Part shown: piece after piece, positions 22,424 through 29,103 of the stretch | How positions within the stretch are numbered: position 1 is the first letter of the stretch | Layout of the letters: each line of letters opens with the position of its first letter | Origin: JBPCRW01 sp050996405 | GTDB taxonomy: Bacteria > Acidobacteriota > Blastocatellia > Pyrinomonadales > Pyrinomonadaceae | Assembly (NCBI GenBank): GCA_050996405.1 | Contig: JBPCRW010000277.1 | Coordinates: 1-32,982, forward strand | Length of the DNA stretch: 32,982 bases | Direction: 5' to 3' | Translations under genes and position numbers: made by a program | The notes under the pieces: generated by a model | Database searches by the model: none | What the model was told of the DNA's origin: nothing | What the model saw: the letters and a program-made list of their open reading frames with translations, nothing else

Positions 22424-22518
22424 ACTTTCTCAAAAATGCGGAAACACGCACTTCGTTAATGGCGCGGATTCATAAAAACACACTTACTTCGTGCGTGTTT
22501 CCGCATTTTTGAGAAAGT
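22424..22518. repeat. Dispersed palindrome, 'GCGGAAACACGC' family, copy D (perfect 28-base arms)
   Basis: Arms 22424-22451 and 22491-22518 are exact reverse complements (core ATGCGGAAACACGCAC). The loop is 39 bases. Read on the minus strand, the right half matches the left part of copy B over about 25 bases (from GAAACACGCACGAAG into TAAGTGTGTT), so copy D looks like two left halves joined head to head. It lies upstream of the NAD kinase gene. Confidence 0.88.
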
Positions 22519-22591
22519 TCAGTTTGGAAAACACTTGCAAGTTTTCTTCGCATAGTTAATCATAAAACCCGAAAACTTTTCCCCGTTTCTA

Positions 22592-23452
22592 ATGAACAGA
22601 CCAGAAATCAAATTCGTAGGTGTGGTTGTCAAGCCCGATGTTGGAGAGGCTTGGGCGACGGCGGCTGAAGTTTCCTCGTGGTTTAAAGCGCGCGGCATCA
22701 AAACTTTCACCGAAAAAGATAATCACGAATCGAAAATCGAAACGGTTTCGCGCGAAGTTTTTAAGGAAAACGCGGATTTAATTGTCGTGCTTGGCGGCGA
22801 CGAAACGATGATTCCAACGGCGCGGCTGACGGGCAGCCGCGAAGTTCCGGTTCTCGGCATCAATTACGGCAGTCTCGGTTATTTGACCGATTTTCGCATC
22901 GAAGAAATGCGCGACGCTTTGACTGCGATTTTAGAAGGCAATTACGAAATTGACCGCCGCGTGATGCTCGATGTCGAACATTTGCGCGGCGAACAAATTC
23001 TCGAAACCGGACGAATTTTAAACGATGTCGTCATCAATCGCGCGGTGCTGGCGAAGATTATCGAAGTCGAAATTACGCTTAACGATTTGTATGTCAACAG
23101 TTTTCGCGCCGACGGGATGATTGTCGCCACGCCGACCGGCTCGACCGCGTATAGTCTTTCGGCGGGCGGTCCGATTGTTTATCCTTCGATGAACGCCGTC
23201 GTGCTAACTCCGGTTTGCCCCTTCACGCTGACGAATCGCCCGATTGTCATACCGGACGCGGCGGAAATTAAACTGAAATTAAAAAGCAAAAGCGAAGGCG
23301 TGATGCTGACTCTGGACGGGCAGGTCGGCTATCAAATGCAGCCGGAAGATTGCGTGCGGATTCGCAAAAGCGCGACCAGCTTTAATCTCGTCCAACCGCC
23401 GAACCGCAATTATTTCGACGTTCTACGCAATAAATTAAAATGGGGAAGGTAA
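22592..23452 (+). CDS. nadK: NAD kinase
   Basis: This 286-residue protein is the usual length for an ATP/polyphosphate NAD kinase, which makes NADP from NAD in the cytoplasm. Landmarks are LIVVLGGDETMIPTARL near residue 70, VLGINYGSLGYLTDF, ILNDVVINRA, DGMIVATPTGSTAYSLSAGG near 175-195 and LTPVCPFTLTNRPIVIPD. The signature GGDGT reads GGDET: the catalytic Asp is kept but the following Gly is Glu71 (codon GAA at 22802-22804). The rest of the active site looks intact, so an active enzyme is likely. No clear ribosome site precedes the ATG. It heads a group continuing through the palindrome at 23454-23526 to the symporter gene. Confidence 0.93.
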   Translation: MNRPEIKFVGVVVKPDVGEAWATAAEVSSWFKARGIKTFTEKDNHESKIETVSREVFKENADLIVVLGGDETMIPTARLTGSREVPVLGINYGSLGYLTDFRIEEMRDALTAILEGNYEIDRRVMLDVEHLRGEQILETGRILNDVVINRAVLAKIIEVEITLNDLYVNSFRADGMIVATPTGSTAYSLSAGGPIVYPSMNAVVLTPVCPFTLTNRPIVIPDAAEIKLKLKSKSEGVMLTLDGQVGYQMQPEDCVRIRKSATSFNLVQPPNRNYFDVLRNKLKWGR

Positions 23453-23453
23453 T

Positions 23454-23526
23454 TAGTGGTGAGTGGTGAATGATGAGTGGATAGTTAAAATCCTAAACTC
23501 ACCATTCACCACTCACCATTCCACTA
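23454..23526. repeat. 'GTGAGTGGTGAATGATGAG' palindrome ending at a start codon
   Basis: Left arm (23454-23480) carries TAGTGGTGAGTGGTGAATGA and right arm (23496-23526) carries CACCATTCACCACTCACCAT and CCACTA. They pair along almost their whole length. The right arm ends three bases before the symporter ATG at 23530 and there is no Shine-Dalgarno site between. Confidence 0.85.
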
Positions 23527-23529
23527 AAT

Positions 23530-25050
23530 ATGAAAATTTCGCTGACCGGAAAGATAATGATTGGTTTAGTGCTGGGAATTTTTCTCGGCTGGCTGATTGG
23601 GAAAATTGATTTGCAATCGGGCAATCACACGGTTTTTGGACTTGAAACCGCAACGATTCTGGCTTTTTTTCGCTCGCTTTCGACGCTCTTTTTGAACCTT
23701 ATCAAATCAATCATCGCGCCGCTGATTTTTGCGACGCTCGTCATCGGAATCGCCGGAACGGGCGACATCAAACAGGTCGGGCGCATCGGCGTAAAATCGC
23801 TTATCTATTTTGAAATCGTCACGACGCTGGCATTATTTATCGGCTTGGCGGCGGTCAATATCGTGCAGCCCGGAAAAGGAGTTTCGCTGGCGGGCGCGGT
23901 CAAAGAGGAAAAAAATTATGACAAAGCGGATTGGGCTAATCGCGCTAAAACTTTAACCAGAGAATCTAACGACGCTTCGATACGAGCCGACGAATTACTG
24001 GCGCAGTCAACCGCAAATCCGGGCGCGGCAGCCGAAGCGAATCAGCAGGCGGCAATCGCCGCGCAAAAATCTTCCGCCGCTCTGGACGCGATGACCAGAG
24101 GTTTGACCGCGCCCGACCCGCCCGCCAAACCCAAAACCTTCGGCGATATTATCGCGCATCTTTCGCCGTCTTCGATTATTCAGGCAATGGCTGAAGGCGA
24201 CGTTTTGCAAATCGTCATTTTCTCTGTAATTTTCGCGCTCGCCATCACCAGCATCGGCAAGGAAAAGAGCGAAGCGGTCGTCAAATGGTGCGAGTCGCTC
24301 GCCGATATTATGTTTCGCTTCACGGAATTTGTGATGAAGTTTGCGCCCGTCGGAGTCGGCGCGGCGATGGCTTATACAATCGCGCATAACGAAAACGGGC
24401 TTGGCGTTTTGTGGAATCTCGGCGCGTTGGTTTTGACGCTTTACGGTGCGCTGGTCGCTTTCGCGCTGCTCATTCTTTTACCGATTGCGCTGCTTTTCAA
24501 AGTTCCGGTCAAGGATTTTTTCAACGCCGTCAAAACTCCGGCGACGATTGCTTTTGCGACCACTTCATCGGAATCCGCCTTGCCGAAAGCGATGGAAAAT
24601 ATGGTTCATCTGGGTGTTCCGCGCCGCATCGTCGGATTTGTTTTGCCGACCGGATACAGTTTTAATCTGGACGGCACGACGCTTTATCTCGCGCTCGCTT
24701 CGATTTTTGTCGCACAAGCTGCCGGAATTCAGCTTTCGTGGACGCAGCAAATTTTTATGCTTCTGACTTTGATGCTCACGTCAAAAGGCGTGGCGGGAGT
24801 TCCGCGCGCGTCGCTCGTCATTTTGCTCGGAACGCTCGCTTCGTTTTCGTTGCCCGTCGAAGGCGTAATTTTAATTTTGGGCGTTGACGAATTGATGGAT
24901 ATGGGGCGGACGGCGATAAATGTTATCGGCAATTGTCTGGCGACCGTCGTGATTGCGAAATGGGAAGGCGCGTTCAGAAATCACGAATGGGAAAAAGAAG
25001 AAGTTGAATTGAGCGAAGTCACGGGACAGCCGCCGATTGTCGCAACTTAA
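23530..25050 (+). CDS. Dicarboxylate / amino acid:cation symporter (DAACS family) with a large loop
   Basis: This 506-residue protein belongs to the GltP/DctA group: LSTLFLNLIKSIIAPLIFAT and GIAGTGDIKQVGRIGVKSL, later the HP1 hairpin TIAFATTSSESALPKAMENM, TM7 GYSFNLDGTTLYLALASIFV with NLDGTT (usual NMDGT) and HP2 LTLMLTSKGVAGVPRASLVI. It should co-transport C4-dicarboxylates or acidic amino acids with Na+ or H+. Residues of about 121-205 form a hydrophilic insert rich in Ala, Asp, Asn and Lys (RAKTLTRESNDASIRADELL and AAAEANQQAAIAAQKSSAAL), longer than the usual loop between the third and fourth helices. Its start lies directly after the palindrome, without a ribosome site. Confidence 0.92.
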   Translation: MKISLTGKIMIGLVLGIFLGWLIGKIDLQSGNHTVFGLETATILAFFRSLSTLFLNLIKSIIAPLIFATLVIGIAGTGDIKQVGRIGVKSLIYFEIVTTLALFIGLAAVNIVQPGKGVSLAGAVKEEKNYDKADWANRAKTLTRESNDASIRADELLAQSTANPGAAAEANQQAAIAAQKSSAALDAMTRGLTAPDPPAKPKTFGDIIAHLSPSSIIQAMAEGDVLQIVIFSVIFALAITSIGKEKSEAVVKWCESLADIMFRFTEFVMKFAPVGVGAAMAYTIAHNENGLGVLWNLGALVLTLYGALVAFALLILLPIALLFKVPVKDFFNAVKTPATIAFATTSSESALPKAMENMVHLGVPRRIVGFVLPTGYSFNLDGTTLYLALASIFVAQAAGIQLSWTQQIFMLLTLMLTSKGVAGVPRASLVILLGTLASFSLPVEGVILILGVDELMDMGRTAINVIGNCLATVVIAKWEGAFRNHEWEKEEVELSEVTGQPPIVAT

Positions 25051-25108
25051 GCGGAAAATCGTTTTTCGATTCAGTAAAATCGGTTAAAATTCTTTTGAGG
25101 TGAAATCA

Positions 25109-25675
25109 ATGATAAATGTTCAGCCGCAGCCCGTTCGACTTCGATTCAGCGTTGACGAATACTACAAGATGATTGAACTCGGAATGCTCAAAGATTACGA
25201 AAAAGCCGAAATCATCGAGGGAGAATTGATAAAAAAAATGACGATTGGAGATAGGCACGCCGCAATCGTAAATTTATTAACGAAGTATTTTGTTAAGAAT
25301 GTTTCCGATAATATCTTGGTCAGCGTTCAAAATCCGGTTCGCTTGTCTGATTTCAACGAGCCTGAACCGGATATTGTTTTAGCGGATTTGACGAAGTTTG
25401 ACGGCAAACGCCATCCGCGCCCCGTAGAAGTTTTACTGCTCATTGAAGTTTCCGATTCGACCGTGAAATACGACCGCGATGTAAAACTTCCGCTTTACGC
25501 CGAAGCCGAAATCGCCGAAGTCTGGATTATAAATCTGCCGAGCGAAATAATCGAAATTCACACGAAACCGAAATTCGGGCTTTATCAATTGGTTAAAATT
25601 TTCGGGCGCGGCGAGCAGATTATAACCGAAACGCTGCCGGAAATTTCTTTAAATGTTGACGAAATTTTGAGTTGA
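25109..25675 (+). CDS. Uma2-family (DUF820) restriction-endonuclease-fold protein
   Basis: This 188-residue protein is typical for Uma2: RFSVDEYYKMIELGMLKD at the start, EIIEGELIKKMTIGDRHAAI, NEPEPDIVLAD and LLLIEVSDSTVKYDRDVKLP with the PD..E-x-K-like active-site residues, then YAEAEIAEVWIINLPSEIIE. The fold is that of PD-(D/E)XK nucleases, but the biological role of Uma2 proteins is not established. I chose the ATG at 25109 because GAGGTG lies seven bases before it; a GTG at 25100 overlaps that ribosome site. Spacing to the rhomboid gene is 34 bases, so co-transcription is likely. Confidence 0.88.
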   Translation: MINVQPQPVRLRFSVDEYYKMIELGMLKDYEKAEIIEGELIKKMTIGDRHAAIVNLLTKYFVKNVSDNILVSVQNPVRLSDFNEPEPDIVLADLTKFDGKRHPRPVEVLLLIEVSDSTVKYDRDVKLPLYAEAEIAEVWIINLPSEIIEIHTKPKFGLYQLVKIFGRGEQIITETLPEISLNVDEILS

Positions 25676-25709
25676 AATTTTAAGCTAAAAACAAAGAGGA
25701 TTTTCAAAA

Positions 25710-26429
25710 ATGTTTCCGATTGGCGACGACGACAGCGACCGCACGATTACGCCGATAGTCAATTACGCGATTATCGCAATTAACATTTTAGTTTTCGTTT
25801 TTTTGCAGGGCTTGGGCGGCAACGACCATTTTACTTACGCTTTCTCGCTCGTGCCGCGAGAAATCACAACGGGCATTGATTTAATTTCGCCGCAAATTAT
25901 TCACGACCAAATCAGCGGGCAAACGGCGCAGATACAAAACTACGCCGCGCCGCTCGGCGTGTATTTCAATATTTTGAGTTCGATGTTTATGCACGGAAAT
26001 TTTATGCATATTTTCGGCAATATGCTTTTTCTATGGGTATTCGGCGACAACATCGAAAATCGGCTCGGACATCTGCGCTACGCCGCGTTTTATCTCGTCT
26101 GCGGGCTTGCCGCCGCGATTGGACAAATTATGCTCGCACCCGATTCGATAATTCCGATGCTCGGCGCGTCCGGCGCGATCAGCGGCGTTCTCGGCGGTTA
26201 TCTTTTGCTTTACCCGAAACGCCGCGTGCGCGCGATTATCTTTAATTTTTTAACAGAAGTTCCCGCTTACGTCGCGCTCGGAATCTGGATTGCTTATCAA
26301 ATTATCACGGGTTATCTGACTCCGGCGGGAACGGGCGGCGTAGCTTACGCGGCGCACTTCGGCGGATTTATTGCAGGTCTGATTCTGGTAAAAATTTTTG
26401 CAATCGGAACGAAAAATAACGCTGAATGA
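25710..26429 (+). CDS. Rhomboid-family intramembrane serine protease
   Basis: This 239-residue protein has about six helices. SSMFMHGNFMHIFGNMLFLW is the oxyanion/His-Asn region, PMLGASGAISGVLGGYLL holds the catalytic serine of GxSG, and GVAYAAHFGGFIAGLILV supplies the catalytic histidine of the last helix. Rhomboids cut membrane-anchored proteins inside the bilayer. There is a ribosome-like AGAGGA upstream of the ATG. The last residues (NNAE) and the TGA stop lie in the palindrome 26415-26486, so the C-terminal tail comes from the repeat. It is convergent with the MBL hydrolase. Confidence 0.93.
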   Translation: MFPIGDDDSDRTITPIVNYAIIAINILVFVFLQGLGGNDHFTYAFSLVPREITTGIDLISPQIIHDQISGQTAQIQNYAAPLGVYFNILSSMFMHGNFMHIFGNMLFLWVFGDNIENRLGHLRYAAFYLVCGLAAAIGQIMLAPDSIIPMLGASGAISGVLGGYLLLYPKRRVRAIIFNFLTEVPAYVALGIWIAYQIITGYLTPAGTGGVAYAAHFGGFIAGLILVKIFAIGTKNNAE

Positions 26430-26486
26430 TGAACGCTAAACGATGAATCAAGAAATTCAGCTTCAGCGTTTATCATTCAGCGTTCC
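26415..26486. repeat. 'AACGCTGAATGATGAACGC' palindrome at a convergent junction
   Basis: Left arm (26415-26448) contains AATAACGCTGAATGATGAAC and right arm (26455-26486) contains CAGCGTTTATCATTCAGCGT. It covers the stop of the rhomboid gene (26429) and reaches the stop codon of the convergent MBL gene (26486-26488). It belongs with the palindrome at 21501-21615. Confidence 0.83.
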
Positions 26487-27307
26487 TAAAACTCAATCCA
26501 ATCGGTCGGCTCTTTCGGGCGTGAAATTGTAATTTGCGTTTCGGTTTTGAAAAAGTTTGGGCGCATTTGCAAAGCGGTTTCCGCCATCAACCTGGCGAGA
26601 TGCGATTCGTTGGCGCGCTGTGAAAGATGGGCTAAAACGATGTGCCGCGCCGCGCCGTCGAAATCCTGCGTCAGCCATTCGGACAAATCTTCGTTGGAAA
26701 GATGTCCGGTTCGAGAAGCGATTCGCTGTTTCAAATCCCAACTATAAACCGCACAGGTTTTCAGCATATCGCGGCTGTGATTCGACTCGATGACGATACC
26801 GTCGCAGTTCATCAGTTTTTCTTTGACGAGCGTCGTGATGCAGCCAAAATCAAGCGCGATTGCAACTTTTACGCCGCCCGTTTGGGCAACGAAACCGAAA
26901 TTATCCGCCGCGTCGTGCGGGACTGTGAACGGATGAAAATCTATTTCGCCGATGCGGAAATCTTTTCCCGAATCAATCTCGACGGTGCGATTTTTAATCA
27001 CGTCGGCGCGTTTTTGCGCTTCGTTGTCGCTGCGTTTTGTGTCGCGCAGATAAGCGTTTCGCGTCGCGCCGGAAACGAAAACCGGACAATTCAAAGTTTT
27101 GAGCAAAACGCGCAAACCGCCCGCGTGGTCGCCGTGTTCGTGCGTAATCAAAACGGCGGAAAGATTTTCGACCGATTCGCCGACTTCCGCGACGCGGCGC
27201 AGAATTTCTTTCGCGCTCAAACCGGCATCAACCAGAATTTTTGTTTTTCCGGCGCAGATTAAAATGGCATTGCCCGTCGAACCGCTGCCGAGAACCGTGA
27301 ATCGCAT
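26486..27307 (-). CDS. MBL-fold metallo-hydrolase, WalJ/YycJ-like
   Basis: This 273-residue protein has the metallo-beta-lactamase metal motif LITHEHGDHAGGL (HxHxDH) preceded by MRFTVLGSGSTGNAILI and KILVDAGLSAKEILRR. The later TVPHDAADNFGFV, GIVIESNHSRDML and TGHLSNEDLSEWL with VLAHLSQRANE are hallmarks of the YycJ/WalJ group, which has been linked to DNA repair and cell-wall control in Gram-positives; nuclease activity has been reported for members. I chose the ATG at 27307; the longer frame would need a TTG. It is a lone gene and does not sit beside a walRK locus here. Confidence 0.92.
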   Translation of the reverse strand: MRFTVLGSGSTGNAILICAGKTKILVDAGLSAKEILRRVAEVGESVENLSAVLITHEHGDHAGGLRVLLKTLNCPVFVSGATRNAYLRDTKRSDNEAQKRADVIKNRTVEIDSGKDFRIGEIDFHPFTVPHDAADNFGFVAQTGGVKVAIALDFGCITTLVKEKLMNCDGIVIESNHSRDMLKTCAVYSWDLKQRIASRTGHLSNEDLSEWLTQDFDGAARHIVLAHLSQRANESHLARLMAETALQMRPNFFKTETQITISRPKEPTDWIEF

Positions 27308-27509
27308 CGCTTTCAAAAAGCCAAGATTAACACGGAAGTTTCGCAAATCGTAAATTAAATCGAAAAGAATTTCTCAAACCTGTTTGGCGGCTTCAAAATT
27401 TTCAAGGTTTTAAGTTAGAATAAGTAAATATCTGCCAACGGATTTTTTATCGCGGACATCTTAAGCAAAGATTTCCGAACAACTTTCAGACAATTTTGGA
27501 GGGTTTCTA

Positions 27510-28811
27510 ATGTTTCGTAAAAATTATTTAATGTTTCTGGCAACGGCGGCTTTATTTTTGTTAAGCAGCACAATTATTTTCGCTCAAGGTTTGCCAATTA
27601 AAGGAAAAATTCAAATTAAAAAAGCGGACGGCAGCGTTGCGCCGATGGAAGGCGCGACCATCGATATTTACCGGACTGACGCGGCGACGGGCAAATTGGC
27701 GGCGGTTAAAACGGACGCGCAGGGAATGTTTATTTCCGAAGGAGTTCCCGCCAGCCAGACTTTTGCAATAGTCATCAGCGCGCCGACTATCAAACCGGAA
27801 CTTAGGATTAACGCAAAAGGCGGACAGACGGTAAGCATCGACGTTACTCCAGGAGACGGCGGAGTTCCGTCCGAAGAAGAAGTCCGCGACGCGGTCGCCG
27901 TCAGCGCGGTTGACCCGAATAGTGCCGAAGGAAAAAAAGCTCTGGCAGAGCGTGAAAAGAAACTTGCGGAATTTAATGCCAAAAATGAAAAAGCTCAAGC
28001 CTCTAACGCGGTTCTTAACCGCACTTTAAAAGAAGGAAACGATGCTTTTGCCGCTCAGAATTATGATGTAGCCATCGCTAAATTTGACGAAGGTTATAAT
28101 GCCGCGCCGGATTATCTCGGAAGCGCGCCGGTAATGCTCGACAACAAAGGAAAGGCTCTGTGGCTGCGCGGTTACAGCAATTACAAAAAGGCGACGACCG
28201 ATACCGCTAATAAAGCCTCTTTGATGGAATCGGCGAAAAAAGATTTTACCGATGCGATAGCCGCTTATCAGCAAACTTTAAGTCTTGTATCAAAAGCTCC
28301 GGCAACGGATACAAACGCGCAAAAGAATAAGGCAATAGCGCAGGCAGGCATTGTCGAATCGTATCGACTGATGGTTGGAACGCGCGCCGACCAAACAAAA
28401 ACCAAAGAATTAGCGGCGGCGGCAAATGAATATGCCGCAGTTGAAACTGACGCGGCGGCAAGAGCAAAGACAATGGTTATGGTTGCCGACACGTTGCGCC
28501 TCGCGGGAAATTCGGCGGATGCCGTGCCGATTTATAGAAAGGTTCTGGAAACCGACCCGAACAATGCGAACGCGATGGGCGGATTGGGATTATCCTTGTT
28601 CGATGTTGGGGCTGGCAGTAATCCTCCCGATAAGGCGCAGATGCAGGAAGGATTAAATCTAATGGAAAAATTTGCTCAAACCTCGCCTCCCGCCACCGCC
28701 ACGAAAGACGAATTACAAATGAGAGAAGATGTCAAAGGTGCAGTCGATTATCTAAAAAATACAGAAAAACTGACCCCGCAAAAAGTTACGACGACTAAGA
28801 AAAAATCTTAA
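27510..28811 (+). CDS. Secreted carboxypeptidase-regulatory-like / TPR protein
   Basis: This 433-residue protein has a signal peptide (LMFLATAALFLLSSTIIFAQ) and a strong ribosome site (GGAGG). Residues of about 27-115 form a carboxypeptidase regulatory-like beta domain: GKIQIKKADGSVAPMEGATI, TDAQGMFISEGVPASQTFAI. After a charged helical linker (KKALAEREKKLAEFNAKNEK), residues of about 165-400 are TPR-type repeats, for example TLKEGNDAFAAQNYDVAIAK and GNSADAVPIYRKVLETDPNN. No enzyme site is seen. Such proteins act as periplasmic scaffolds; the partner is unknown. A 17-base tandem duplication starts at its stop codon and a terminator follows at 28847-28882. Confidence 0.85.
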   Translation: MFRKNYLMFLATAALFLLSSTIIFAQGLPIKGKIQIKKADGSVAPMEGATIDIYRTDAATGKLAAVKTDAQGMFISEGVPASQTFAIVISAPTIKPELRINAKGGQTVSIDVTPGDGGVPSEEEVRDAVAVSAVDPNSAEGKKALAEREKKLAEFNAKNEKAQASNAVLNRTLKEGNDAFAAQNYDVAIAKFDEGYNAAPDYLGSAPVMLDNKGKALWLRGYSNYKKATTDTANKASLMESAKKDFTDAIAAYQQTLSLVSKAPATDTNAQKNKAIAQAGIVESYRLMVGTRADQTKTKELAAAANEYAAVETDAAARAKTMVMVADTLRLAGNSADAVPIYRKVLETDPNNANAMGGLGLSLFDVGAGSNPPDKAQMQEGLNLMEKFAQTSPPATATKDELQMREDVKGAVDYLKNTEKLTPQKVTTTKKKS

Positions 28812-28840
28812 GATTCTCGTAAACTTAAGATTCTCGTAAA
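28807..28840. repeat. 17-base perfect tandem duplication over a stop codon
   Basis: CTTAAGATTCTCGTAAA occurs twice head to tail (28807-28823 and 28824-28840). The first copy contains the TAA stop of the TPR gene. Confidence 0.95.
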
Positions 28841-28846
28841 TTTGTT

Positions 28847-28882
28847 GAAAACGGCAACCTGAAATGATGGCTGCCGTTTTTC
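28847..28882 (+). terminator. Rho-independent terminator
   Basis: GAAAACGGCA and TGCCGTTTTTC pair around a loop of about 16 bases and are followed by a T-rich stretch. It lies 36 bases after the stop codon of the TPR gene. Confidence 0.75.
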
Positions 28883-28952
28883 TTTTGCACACCGAAATAA
28901 GAGATAGATATTCCAGTAAAATTACTGGCTTTGAAATCCTTAAAAACAAACC

Positions 28953-28981
28953 TTGACATTTAGTGTTTAAACATTTATCAT
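28953..28981 (+). promoter_or_regulatory. Candidate sigma-70 promoter for the pil locus
   Basis: TTGACA at 28953-28958, a 17-base spacer, then TATCAT at 28976-28981. It lies about 120 bases upstream of the pilB ATG and downstream of the preceding terminator. This is the best promoter match I can find in the window. Confidence 0.6.
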
Positions 28982-28987
28982 TTCTTT

Positions 28988-29008
28988 CAACGATGTTAAT
29001 CATCGTTG
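28988..29008. promoter_or_regulatory. Operator-like inverted repeat just downstream of the pil promoter
   Basis: CAACGATG-TTAAT-CATCGTTG is a perfect eight-base inverted repeat with a five-base spacer, starting seven bases after the -10 element, so it would overlap the transcription start. A repressor operator or a 5' RNA hairpin would both fit. Confidence 0.5.
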
Positions 29009-29103
29009 CGGCAAACGCCTTCACGCAGTAGTAAAAACTGCAATCTGCAAATCAGAGTTTTCCTTTTAAGATTTTATTCGGAAGGAATCTTCAAATAAAC
29101 ATA

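Noticed and set aside
22424..22518. Intrinsic terminator or insertion-sequence ends
   Set aside because: The perfect arms lack a following T-run and enclose no open frame; the sequence belongs to the dispersed palindrome family instead.
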